NCBI GenBank assembly: GCA_003694825.1
Contig: RFJS01000065.1
Span: forward strand, 1 to 12,597
From: Verrucomicrobiota bacterium
GTDB lineage: Bacteria; Verrucomicrobiota; Verrucomicrobiia; Opitutales; Opitutaceae
Direction of reading: 5' to 3'
Length of the DNA: 12,597 nt
The translations under genes were made by a program, and so were the position numbers. The notes beneath the pieces were generated by a model. The model saw only the letters and a list, made by a program, of their open reading frames with translations. It had not been told where the DNA came from and searched no databases. Of the stretch, positions 1 to 7,626 are shown piece by piece. How positions within the stretch are numbered: position 1 is the stretch's first letter; each line of letters begins with the position of its first letter.

Positions 1-1116
1 CCCGTCCGCCTCCGCCTGCGCCTGCCGCCACGCGCGGACGTAGCTGTCGTCCGCCACCGGCTGTCCGTCCACGCGAAAGGCCTCCACCCCAACCGGAATC
101 CGCCGCGTGCGCCCGTGCAGCGCATCGCGATTTTCCGGAAATGTATCCAGCATGACGATCTCCGCTCCGCTGCGTTCGAGCCACTGGCGGAGGGCCTTGC
201 TCGTCGGCCAGCCGCCAACACAGAGCACGGTGCGCGGCAACAACGCGCCGGCCGCCTTTTCATTCCGCAGGATGGCGTCGTAGCAGTCGACGACCGGCAC
301 GCTCCACCCGGCCGCCCGATGGCGCACCGGAGAAAGCACGTCCGCGACCACCGGCCAGCGGAGAGACTCCGCCAGGCGCCGGACCGCCCGGGCATGCTCG
401 GCCGCATGGCAGCCCGGCACCTGCCCGGCCACGATCAGCCCGCGTGCCGTGGTGGGCCGCTGCCAGACAATAATGCCCGGCGCAACCGGTTCGGCCGGGG
501 CCAGGTGGGCGAAAAAAGCCTCGTCGATCCCCTCCTCGAGGCCACCGGCGACGCCATCCTCGACCGGGGCGAGCGGATCGCGAAACGGCACGTTAAGGTG
601 CACGAAACCCGGGGCGGGTCGCACCGCCCGCTCGCAGGCGTGTGCCACGGTCTGCCGCAAGTAGCGCAGCAGCTCCAACCGCGCCTCCGGCACGGCGAGT
701 TCGTGGTAAAAGTTTGGATACCCCCCGAAGAGTTTCTGCTGGTCGATCGCCTGCCCGGCGGCGCAGTCGCGCAGCTCCGGCGGGCGGTCCGCCGTGAGCA
801 CGAGCAACGGCACCCGGCTCTCGCGTGCCTCGATGACGGCCGGCAGGTAGTTTGCCGCCGCCGTCCCCGAGGTGCACACGAGGGCCACGGGCCGCCCCGT
901 TCGGCGGGCAAGTCCCAGGGCGAAAAAGCCCCCCGAACGCTCGTCGAGCACAGGGATCGCCTCGATACCCGGATGGGCCGCCAACGCCACGGTCAGCGGC
1001 GTGGAACGCGAGCCGGGAGAGACGACAGCATGCTGGACGCCGCAGCGATGCAGCGTCTCCGCCAGAACGCTCCCCCAGAGCGTATTGGTGTTTCGAAAAT
1101 CAAGTCCGGCTCTCAT
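1..1116 (-). CDS. menD: MenD, SEPHCHC synthase (menaquinone biosynthesis), 3' end outside window
   Basis: MenD is a thiamine-diphosphate enzyme that condenses 2-oxoglutarate-derived succinic semialdehyde with isochorismate, the first committed step toward menaquinone in the cytoplasm. The frame is open from the ATG at 1116 to base 1, giving 372 codons of the roughly 550-590 usual for the family, so the C-terminal cofactor-binding part is missing. Visible MenD hallmarks are SPGSRSTPL (residues 33-41), the DER motif at 58-60 whose Glu59 should be the cofactor-activating glutamate, CTSGTAAANYLPA (81-93), and TADRPPELRDCAAGQAIDQ (108-126). A middle-domain PTSKALRQWL is also present. The ATG overlaps the menF stop codon (ATGA) and has a strong GGAGG six bases upstream, so the two genes are probably translationally coupled. 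The identification is secure; only the truncated end cannot be assessed. Confidence 0.95.
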   Translation of the reverse strand, partial: MRAGLDFRNTNTLWGSVLAETLHRCGVQHAVVSPGSRSTPLTVALAAHPGIEAIPVLDERSGGFFALGLARRTGRPVALVCTSGTAAANYLPAVIEARESRVPLLVLTADRPPELRDCAAGQAIDQQKLFGGYPNFYHELAVPEARLELLRYLRQTVAHACERAVRPAPGFVHLNVPFRDPLAPVEDGVAGGLEEGIDEAFFAHLAPAEPVAPGIIVWQRPTTARGLIVAGQVPGCHAAEHARAVRRLAESLRWPVVADVLSPVRHRAAGWSVPVVDCYDAILRNEKAAGALLPRTVLCVGGWPTSKALRQWLERSGAEIVMLDTFPENRDALHGRTRRIPVGVEAFRVDGQPVADDSYVRAWRQAQAEADG

Positions 1117-2570
1117 CGCTCTCCTCCGGCGGAATCACCGGCCTCGACTTCGCGCAGCGCGTCGAGAACGGCTCGAAACTTCAGCTCGGTCTCCCGGAAC
1201 TCGCGCTCGGGCTCGGACCCCGCCACGATCCCCGCCCCGGCGTAGAGCCGGGCGCGATCCCCATCGACAAGGGCGGAGCGGATTCCGACCACGAACTCCC
1301 CGCCCCCCTGCGGATCGACCCAGCCGAGAGGACCCGCGTAGAGCCCGCGCTCGAACGGCTCGAGAGTGGGGATGTGGGCACAGGCCGCCTCTCTCGGCGT
1401 CCCGCCGACCGCCGGGGTCGGATGCAGCGCAGAAACCGCATCCAGAATATGCATACCATCGGGCATCGCACCGCGCACCGGGGTGTGAATGTGCTGGACG
1501 TTCTGCATTCGCTTGATGCGGGCCGGCCCCTCGGCGGCCGCCTCGATGCCGAGGGCGCGCAGGCGCCGCAGGACCGAATCCAGGACAAGGCGTTGCTCGC
1601 GCCGATCCTTCTCGCTGCGCAACAGCTCGGAGGCGAACCGGGCGTCTTCCGCCGCCGTTCGCCCGCGCGGCGCGGATCCCGCCAGCGCCTCGGTCGCGAG
1701 CGTCCCGTCGATCACCCGGACAAGCCGCTCGGGGGTGGCGCCGATGAAGCTCTGCCCGTGGCCATTGCCCGCGGAGAAGGCATAACACTCGGGGAAGCGC
1801 TGTCGCAGGGCATTGAGGACGCCGAGTGGATGCAAGGCGGAGGGGGCCACAGCATCGACCGCCCGGGCGAGAACAATCTTTTCGAAGGCGCCGGCTTCGA
1901 TGAGGCCGAGCGCCGCCTCGACCCGCCGCCGGAAGTCCGGGCCATCGCCGACTTCGGTCACCGCGAAGGCCGCCGCGCCCCGGACCGGCTCGCTTTGAGC
2001 GCGCGAATAGTCGAAGGCGCTGAATTTCTCGCGAGCCCGCCAGACTTTCGCCGCGATCGCCTCGAGATCGGCATCCGGTTCGACGAGGAGGTTGGCCACG
2101 GCGCTGAACCGCCCCTCCCGCCCGGCCACCTGCCAGCGAGGGACGAAAACGGTGGCCGAGGGAAAAGCCGAGCGCCGCTTCGGCGAACCGAAGAAGCCGA
2201 ATGTCGCAAAAAAATGGGGACCACCGAAAGGCAGCGAGAGATCCCCGATGGCGATGGTGTTCTCGAGCGTCTCTTCGATGAAAGCCCGGGCGTGGGCAAA
2301 GCGACTCTCGCCTTCCGGATCGAAGCGAACGACCGCCTCCGCCCCCGCCACGGCGAAGTCGCTCGAACGCTGTTCGCAGTAGAAATGAAGCTCGCCCGGT
2401 TCGTAGATCGATTCGAGAACGGCAAGCGGATCGAGATGCGATGCCTCCAGGGTGATGCTCGCGAGCTGCGGCCGTCCCCGCGCTCGCGCCTGCTCCCGAC
2501 ATGCGGCGAGGAAACGACCGAAGGCTTCGCGGGAGCCGGCGTCTTCAGGCGCGAGAGGCAGCAGCTTCAT
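1113..2570 (-). CDS. menF: Isochorismate synthase MenF
   Basis: This enzyme converts chorismate to isochorismate with Mg2+, the entry step to menaquinone. The protein has 485 residues, normal for the chorismate-binding family. The C-terminal catalytic domain shows FEKIVLAR (229-236), with Lys231 at the general-base position, and GATPERLV (277-284), with Glu281 as general acid. The 50-residue spacing equals that of Lys190 and Glu240 in E. coli MenF. Candidate Mg ligands are Glu325 (REQ, where relatives often have EH) and Glu457 (PEREF). LHPTPAVGGTP (382-392) and GEFVVGIRSA (424-433) are also family signatures. The start at 2570 is chosen because the open frame further upstream (to 2897) runs into metG and looks unlike protein. 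A siderophore-type synthase (EntC/DhbC) has the same fold, but the 4-base overlap with menD makes menaquinone the likely pathway. The gene follows metG by 52 bases with no terminator between. Confidence 0.94.
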   Translation of the reverse strand: MKLLPLAPEDAGSREAFGRFLAACREQARARGRPQLASITLEASHLDPLAVLESIYEPGELHFYCEQRSSDFAVAGAEAVVRFDPEGESRFAHARAFIEETLENTIAIGDLSLPFGGPHFFATFGFFGSPKRRSAFPSATVFVPRWQVAGREGRFSAVANLLVEPDADLEAIAAKVWRAREKFSAFDYSRAQSEPVRGAAAFAVTEVGDGPDFRRRVEAALGLIEAGAFEKIVLARAVDAVAPSALHPLGVLNALRQRFPECYAFSAGNGHGQSFIGATPERLVRVIDGTLATEALAGSAPRGRTAAEDARFASELLRSEKDRREQRLVLDSVLRRLRALGIEAAAEGPARIKRMQNVQHIHTPVRGAMPDGMHILDAVSALHPTPAVGGTPREAACAHIPTLEPFERGLYAGPLGWVDPQGGGEFVVGIRSALVDGDRARLYAGAGIVAGSEPEREFRETELKFRAVLDALREVEAGDSAGGER

Positions 2571-2622
2571 CAGGCGGGGACTCCGGGACTTTGGGTGTGG
2601 GGACCGCGGCCGTTGTCGAGGC

Positions 2623-4146
2623 TCAGGCGACGTTGGGCCGCGGAAAGAGGATCGCGGTTTTCCCGACTTTCGCGCCGGCGAGGGAGTCCCCCCAGGCCAG
2701 CCGCTCCCGCCAGGCGCCATCCCGGGAGGCGCCGAGCAGCTCCGCCACACGCCCCGCCGCGCGCGGCATGACCGGCTCGAGCAGGGCCACGGCGAGGCGA
2801 AGTGCCTCGGCCATGGTGGCGAGGGTGGTCTCGAGGGTGGCTCGGTCGGCGGGGTCTTCCGACTTCGCGAGCTTCCACGGCGCCCGCTGTTCCGCATAGC
2901 GGTTGATCGCGCGAATAAACCCGAAGGCGCGTTCGAGCCCGGTGTGAAACTGGAATTCCTCGTTGAGCGCGATGACCTCGTCGCGCGTCTTCTCCCAGAG
3001 CGCTTTCAGCTCGCTTTCCGGTTCGCCGGCGCTCCCCGCGGCCGGCACGACGGCTCCGCAGTAGCGGTTGGTCATGTTCAGCGTGCGGTTGACGAGGTTG
3101 CCCAGGTCGTTGGCCAGCTCGGCGTTGTAGCGGTTGAGGAACTGTTGCAGCGAGAAATCACTGTCCTGCCCGATGCTCATCTCGCGGATAAGAAAATAGC
3201 GCAACGCATCGACCCCATACTGCTCGGCAAAGGCGACCGGCTCGATGAAGTTGCCCGTGCTCTTGGACATCTTCGCACCGTTGATCGACCACCATCCGTG
3301 CACCAGCAGCGCCTTCGGCGGTTCCAGACCCGCCGCCTTCAGCATGATCGGCCAGTAGACGGCGTGGGGGGGCACGAGGATGTCCTTGCCGATGACATGG
3401 AAGTCCGCCGGCCAGAACCCGGGCTTGTCGGCGACGCCCGAGTAGTAGTTGAGGAGGGCGTCAAACCACACGTAGGTGACGAACGCCTCGTCAAACGGCA
3501 GTGGAATCCCCCACTCCAGACGCTCTCTCGGCCGGGAGATGCAAAGGTCGTTCAGGGGCTCGGAGAGAAACTCCAGCACCTGCTTCTGGCGAAAACGCGG
3601 GATGATGAAGTCATCGTGGCTCCGGATGTAGTCGATGAGCCACTGCTGGTATTTCTGCAGCTTGAAGAAGTAGTTGGTCTCCGTGATCTCGGTGACCTCC
3701 CCGAAGATCTCGGGCCAGGAGCCATCCTCGTTGCGGTCCTTTTCCTGGAGAAACTGCTCCTGCCGGGTGCTGTAAAAGCCCTTGTAGTCCGCCTTGTAGA
3801 TCCCCCCCTTGTCGTAGAGTTCCTGGAGGATTCGGCGCACGACCGCCTTGTGGCGTTCCTGGGTGGTCCGGATGAAGTCGTCGTTGGAGATGTCGAGCCG
3901 CCGACACAACTCCTGAAACTCCACCGCCAGCTCGTCGACGAAGGTCTGCGGCGCGATCCCCCGGGCCCGAGCCGACTGCTGCACCTTTTGCCCGTGCTCA
4001 TCGAGGCCCGTGAGAAAGAAAACCTCGTCGCCCATCAGCCGCCGAAAGCGGGCGATGACGTCCGTGAGCACTTTCTCGTAGGCGTGCCCGAGATGCGGCG
4101 AGCCATTGGCGTAGTCGATGGCGGTGGTGATGAAGAATTTCTTCAT
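2623..4146 (-). CDS. metG: Methionyl-tRNA synthetase
   Basis: This class I aminoacyl-tRNA synthetase charges tRNA-Met in the cytoplasm. The protein has 507 residues, the short form that ends after the anticodon-binding helical domain and lacks the C-terminal dimerising tRNA-binding domain of long MetG. The HIGH motif is HLGH (18-21), the KMSKS loop is KMSKS (292-296), and TYVWFDALLNYYSG (224-237) is a conserved catalytic-domain stretch. The connective-peptide region reads KGFYSTRQEQF (122-132), and there is no cysteine from residue 82 to 201, so the zinc-knuckle cysteines found in many relatives are absent. The segment GKDILVPPHAVYWP (253-266) is one residue longer before HAVYWP than the usual GKDILRFHAVYWP. 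The start at 4146 (MKKFFITTAIDYANG) fits the family; the frame extends upstream but that part is unlike protein. I see no Shine-Dalgarno sequence. It is the first gene of a probable metG-menF-menD unit. Confidence 0.97.
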   Translation of the reverse strand: MKKFFITTAIDYANGSPHLGHAYEKVLTDVIARFRRLMGDEVFFLTGLDEHGQKVQQSARARGIAPQTFVDELAVEFQELCRRLDISNDDFIRTTQERHKAVVRRILQELYDKGGIYKADYKGFYSTRQEQFLQEKDRNEDGSWPEIFGEVTEITETNYFFKLQKYQQWLIDYIRSHDDFIIPRFRQKQVLEFLSEPLNDLCISRPRERLEWGIPLPFDEAFVTYVWFDALLNYYSGVADKPGFWPADFHVIGKDILVPPHAVYWPIMLKAAGLEPPKALLVHGWWSINGAKMSKSTGNFIEPVAFAEQYGVDALRYFLIREMSIGQDSDFSLQQFLNRYNAELANDLGNLVNRTLNMTNRYCGAVVPAAGSAGEPESELKALWEKTRDEVIALNEEFQFHTGLERAFGFIRAINRYAEQRAPWKLAKSEDPADRATLETTLATMAEALRLAVALLEPVMPRAAGRVAELLGASRDGAWRERLAWGDSLAGAKVGKTAILFPRPNVA

Positions 4147-4429
4147 GATTCGGCAGGATGCTGGCTGAAACGGAGCACGGTAGCCGCGAACCCCGGCCCC
4201 GCAACCGGAAAGCCGGGCGTCCGGGCCTTCCGCGCACGCCTCTCTCCCACGACACGGCCCGGGGAGCCTCGGTAGCATTGCGGATGGGATTTCGACACGG
4301 GACGCCGCGGGCGATCTGGCGGGATTTCCTCACGAAACCTGAAATCGACTGTAAAGCTCTGCTTCGCCCGCGGATTCCTCCCTCCGCCAAGTCATCCCAT
4401 CCTGCTTCGCTCCCGAAACTTCCTTGCAG
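4147..4429. promoter_or_regulatory. Divergent intergenic region between metG and the pilin-like cluster
   Basis: These 283 bases separate two genes read in opposite directions and must hold the promoters for both metG and the prepilin cluster. I could not identify a convincing -35/-10 pair or a sigma-54 -24/-12 element on either strand. The stretch contains a perfect 10-bp inverted repeat and has no recognisable RNA gene. The open frames crossing it on both strands look like chance extensions of the flanking genes. Confidence 0.5.
4305..4373. repeat. 10-bp inverted repeat in the metG/pilin divergent region
   Basis: The left arm ccgcgggcga (4305-4314) is the exact reverse complement of the right arm tcgcccgcgg (4364-4373), with 49 bases between them. 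Each arm contains the small palindrome ccgcgg. The repeat could be a dimeric regulator's paired sites or the base of a leader-RNA stem. In GC-rich DNA it could also arise by chance, so the functional reading is weak. Confidence 0.35.
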
Positions 4430-4954
4430 ATGCGACGGAGTTTTCAGTCGAAGAGCGGCATGTCCCTCCTGGAGGTGCTGATCGGGATGGGCGTCCTGGC
4501 GATCATCTCGGCCGGTATCCTCGCGAGCTTGATCCAATCCCGACGGCTGACGGAAGGCAGCATCTACCAGAACACGGCCGTCGCCGTCGCGCAGGGCTAC
4601 ATCGAGCAGCTCAAGAACATGGAGTTCGATCAACTCGACCTCAATCCGATCCCGACGCTTCTCGACCAGGGTTCTCCTGATTCCCTCTCCGTCTCCCCGC
4701 TGCCGATCTCGACATCCACCCAGGTCGTCAACCGCCGCTATATCGACCTGAACAATACCCCGGACAATCCCAACGACGACATGCCCATGGACATCGTCGT
4801 CTATATCAAGGACCTCAGCAACCCCACCGCCAAGGTCGGCGAATGCAAGCTCATCACGCTGATCTATACCTGGGAGTTCGCCGACTCCAACGGAGCGAAA
4901 CGACGCTACACGAACACCATCACCTCCATCCGTTCGCGCGTACCCACTTTCTGA
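4430..4954 (+). CDS. Type IV prepilin-like protein, PilV/GspI-like minor pilin
   Basis: This is a 174-residue protein with a class III (type IV prepilin) signal. A short basic leader ends in Lys-Ser-Gly, cleavage is predicted between Gly10 and Met11, and the mature protein begins MSLLEVLIGMGVLAIISAG. Glu15 is the +5 glutamate needed for pilin assembly. The hydrophobic helix runs to about residue 35. The rest is a small, mostly polar domain ending in strands (LITLIYTWEF, 141-150). MSLLEV is typical of PilV and GspI minor pilins. The ATG at 4430 is preferred over an in-frame TTG at 4424; neither has a clear ribosome binding site. The next gene starts 2 bases after its stop, so this is probably the first gene of a four-gene operon. 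Prepilin peptidase, assembly ATPase and secretin are not in the window, so the machine it belongs to is unknown. Confidence 0.87.
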   Translation: MRRSFQSKSGMSLLEVLIGMGVLAIISAGILASLIQSRRLTEGSIYQNTAVAVAQGYIEQLKNMEFDQLDLNPIPTLLDQGSPDSLSVSPLPISTSTQVVNRRYIDLNNTPDNPNDDMPMDIVVYIKDLSNPTAKVGECKLITLIYTWEFADSNGAKRRYTNTITSIRSRVPTF

Positions 4955-4956
4955 TC

Positions 4957-5604
4957 ATGTTTGTCCCGTCCCGCAGCTACCGCCTCACCTCCCCCGGCCG
5001 ACGCGGCTACACCCTCGTTGAGCTGCTCATCGCGCTCGGCATCTTCGGCTTTGCCATGACCGGCGCGCTCGCGCTGTTCCTCCATGGGACGAACATCTTT
5101 CACTACGATACTGGCAAGCTTCGCGTGAACAGCGACATCCGCAAATTCACGAGCGAGATGAGCGACAATGCCACCTACGCGAACAACTTCCGCATCTACC
5201 CATCCTTCTACGATCGCAGCACCATCGCCAACGACGGGGTCTCCGGAGACTTTCTCGTGCTCGTCTATCGCGACCCGAACGCCCCGGAAAAGACACAGCG
5301 CATCATCGGCTACTTCCGTGCCCCCGACGACCCCAACGACCCATTGAGCACCGGTCCCGTGCGCAAGTTCGATATCGAGTTTACCCCTTCGACAAGCAGC
5401 GCCCTCGAGGATCTGCTGCCCGCTCCATCGACGATGAACTCCCATGAAGAGGTCATCGAGCTCTCCCGCGGCCTGAGCAACGGCAAGCTCTTCTACAACT
5501 TCTACGACCGCAGCATCATGATCAAGGGCGAGATCCTGCACGAGGGCACCGTCAATCGCCGGGCCACAAACACCTACAACTTCACCGTTTCTCCCCGAGG
5601 TTGA
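4957..5604 (+). CDS. Type IV prepilin-like protein, PilW/GspJ-like minor pilin
   Basis: This is a 215-residue prepilin. Cleavage is predicted after Gly17 in GRRG|YTLVELLIALGIFGF, with Glu22 at mature +5, followed by a hydrophobic helix to about residue 42. The 170-residue globular domain includes segments such as SGDFLVLVYRDPN (96-108) and KLFYNFYDRSIMIKGEIL (177-194). A TLVELLIALGIF start and a larger beta-rich domain fit the PilW/GspJ class of minor pilins, though I cannot separate the two. The start at 4957 is 2 bases after the preceding stop. An upstream extension of the frame to 4843 lies inside the neighbour and would put the prepilin leader internally, so it is rejected. No Shine-Dalgarno is visible, so translation may depend on coupling to the upstream gene. 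Confidence 0.86.
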   Translation: MFVPSRSYRLTSPGRRGYTLVELLIALGIFGFAMTGALALFLHGTNIFHYDTGKLRVNSDIRKFTSEMSDNATYANNFRIYPSFYDRSTIANDGVSGDFLVLVYRDPNAPEKTQRIIGYFRAPDDPNDPLSTGPVRKFDIEFTPSTSSALEDLLPAPSTMNSHEEVIELSRGLSNGKLFYNFYDRSIMIKGEILHEGTVNRRATNTYNFTVSPRG

Positions 5605-5605
5605 G

Positions 5606-7618
5606 ATGATCCCTTCCATGAAAACAACAGGCTCACGAACCGCCAGTCGACGTGGATCGATCCTTGTCACCGCCATGATCATCGGCATCAGCATGAGCCT
5701 GCTCATCGCAGGGCTGCTCGGATGGTCATTGACCGAACGCCGCATCAACTACCGCCACGCCCTCCGGCTCGAAGCGAAAAACGCCGCCGAAGCCCTCGTC
5801 GAATACGGCTTTGCACAGCTGCGTTACAAATTCGACAACCAGACATCCCTTTCCGAAGACGCTCTCAAGCCGGGATCCCCGGACGCGCTGAAAAAGCCGC
5901 CGGCCGAGATCTTCAGTCCACACGTGGAAACCAGCAGCATCGAGCTGATCGGCGGCGTGATTCCACCCATCATGGAGCCGCGCTACATCGATCCGAACGA
6001 CCCGGCCAATGAGTTCGATCCGCTCAAGGGCAAAGTCGTTCTCGCCAAAGATATCAGCATTTTCGGAAAAGCCTCGGTGACAAGCAACATTGGTGGCCCG
6101 CCGATCACCTCCTACGTCACACAACGCCTCAGCGTCCGGGACGCGCCTTTGTTCGCCCATGCGATCTTCTACAATCTCGATCTGGAACTCTTTCCCGGCC
6201 CCGAAATGCATATTCTCGGGCCGGTCCACACCAACGGCGACCTCTATGTCGCCTCGCAAGGCAGCAATACGCTCAACTTCCACGGGATCACCTCGGTTGC
6301 CGGCAATGTCTATCACGCCTGGAAGAACGGCGTGCGTGGCAATAATAATTCAGAGACCCTCGGCGAAAGCCCCGTTCGCTTTATCAATCGCGACGGCGAC
6401 CTCATCAACATGAAGGTCGGCGGCGTCTGGATGGACAGCACCATGGGAACCGGCGATGTCACGCCGGACTTCCGCTCCTATGCCTCCAACACATGGCATG
6501 GCAATCTCCAGACCCAGGCGCATGGGATCCAGAACTACAAACCGGTCGCCTTCCCCGACTACGAAGAGGACAACCCTGCCACGCCGGCCTACGACCCAGT
6601 GAACAGCGGACATGACATTATCGAACCGCCGCTCCCCCCCAGCCATCCCGATTACAACGCCGAGCGCGAAGCCCAGAAGATCGCCAATAAGGCATGCCTA
6701 TACTTCAAGGTCAGCAGCAGCGGACACATCACCGGCTACAAGAAAGACGGCACTCCCGTCGCGATCCCTGACGGCCTTTTTGAATACAAACCCAATCAGA
6801 TGAAGGATCGTCGCCGGGGCTTTAACATCGACCTGGTCGATGTCAATATGGGCAAATTCAAACAACTCATCGAAAGCCCCGACTCATCGGACAACGACAA
6901 GCATTTCGGCAATTTCGATCCCGCCACCGAGTGGAACGGCATCGTCTACATGGAGTTCACCAGCTCCGATCCCGAACTCGGCCGCTCCGGAGTTCGCCTC
7001 TATAACGGGCGGGTCGGCGCCCCGGGCCAGGGCATCCCGTCCCGCGGCAGCGACCCCGGATTCTCCTTCGCCACCAACAACTGCCTCTATGTCCGCGGCG
7101 ACTTCAACGCCGACGGCAACATGCCTTCTAACAGTTCCTATCAGCCGGAGGCGGGCGAGGTCCCCGTGGCGCTCTACGGCGACGCCGTCACCATCCTGTC
7201 CAACAACTGGGACGATGATGTCAGCAAGACGAAGAACAAACCCCGGGCCACCCACACCGAAGTGTCCGCCGCCATCGTCACGGGTCTCATCCCCACCGGA
7301 GCCGGCGGCTCGACCAACAGCAGCGGCGGCGCCCACAACCTCCCGCGTTTTCTCGAAAAATGGTCAGGGAAAAACCTCTACATCCGCGGCTCGCTTGTCG
7401 CTCTGTATGAATGTGAGGTCGACGATTCGCCGTGGAGCTGCAATTATTACAGCCCGCCGCGCCGTCTCTGGGGTTTCAATAAGCTCTTTGCCCAGGGCAT
7501 CTACCCGCCGGGCACTCCACTGTTGCGGACCTATCGCCGCATCGACTTTCGCGACATGACCGAAGCCGAATACACCGCCGCCATTCAGACCCTCCCCTGG
7601 AATGGATCGGGTTCCTGA
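5606..7618 (+). CDS. Large PilX/GspK-like pilus protein with prepilin-type N-terminus
   Basis: This 670-residue exported protein has a prepilin-like start: a basic leader ending RRG, possible cleavage after Gly17, then SILVTAMIIGISMSLLIAGL as the membrane helix (about 18-40). Mature +5 is Thr22, not glutamate, as in GspK proteins, which cap pseudopili. The downstream helix RLEAKNAAEALVEYGFAQL (54-72) resembles the PilX N-terminal domain. Later conserved-looking stretches are FAHAIFYNLDLELFPG (183-198), GPVHTNGDLYV (205-215) and NLPRFLEKWSGKN (578-590) followed by YIRGSLVALY (592-601). I associate these with large PilX-like proteins of Planctomycetes/Verrucomicrobia type. Cys603 and Cys612 could form a disulfide. 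At 670 residues it is far longer than ordinary PilX (about 170-200) or GspK (about 320). The start at 5606 has GAGG five bases upstream and begins one base after the previous stop; an in-frame ATG at 5618 is a weaker option. Confidence 0.82.
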   Translation: MIPSMKTTGSRTASRRGSILVTAMIIGISMSLLIAGLLGWSLTERRINYRHALRLEAKNAAEALVEYGFAQLRYKFDNQTSLSEDALKPGSPDALKKPPAEIFSPHVETSSIELIGGVIPPIMEPRYIDPNDPANEFDPLKGKVVLAKDISIFGKASVTSNIGGPPITSYVTQRLSVRDAPLFAHAIFYNLDLELFPGPEMHILGPVHTNGDLYVASQGSNTLNFHGITSVAGNVYHAWKNGVRGNNNSETLGESPVRFINRDGDLINMKVGGVWMDSTMGTGDVTPDFRSYASNTWHGNLQTQAHGIQNYKPVAFPDYEEDNPATPAYDPVNSGHDIIEPPLPPSHPDYNAEREAQKIANKACLYFKVSSSGHITGYKKDGTPVAIPDGLFEYKPNQMKDRRRGFNIDLVDVNMGKFKQLIESPDSSDNDKHFGNFDPATEWNGIVYMEFTSSDPELGRSGVRLYNGRVGAPGQGIPSRGSDPGFSFATNNCLYVRGDFNADGNMPSNSSYQPEAGEVPVALYGDAVTILSNNWDDDVSKTKNKPRATHTEVSAAIVTGLIPTGAGGSTNSSGGAHNLPRFLEKWSGKNLYIRGSLVALYECEVDDSPWSCNYYSPPRRLWGFNKLFAQGIYPPGTPLLRTYRRIDFRDMTEAEYTAAIQTLPWNGSGS

Positions 7619-7626
7619 ATCCGCCC

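Noticed and set aside
115..1245. 376-codon plus-strand ORF across the left end
   Set aside because: The minus strand in the same place encodes MenD with many conserved motifs, so this frame is a shadow.
852..2771. 639-codon plus-strand ORF antisense to menF
   Set aside because: Its translation is rich in Arg, Gly and Pro with no family motif, and it mirrors menF codon bias in GC-rich DNA. The minus strand encodes an unmistakable isochorismate synthase.
2571..2897. N-terminal extension of MenF into metG
   Set aside because: The extra 109 residues are Arg/Ser/Pro-rich, overlap metG, and no isochorismate synthase needs them.
2452..4275. 607-codon plus-strand ORF antisense to metG
   Set aside because: It covers all of metG on the other strand and has no recognisable domain. 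Long antisense frames of this kind are expected from high third-position GC.
4424..4429. TTG start for the first prepilin
   Set aside because: The ATG six bases later gives a normal prepilin leader, and the TTG has no ribosome binding site to favour it.
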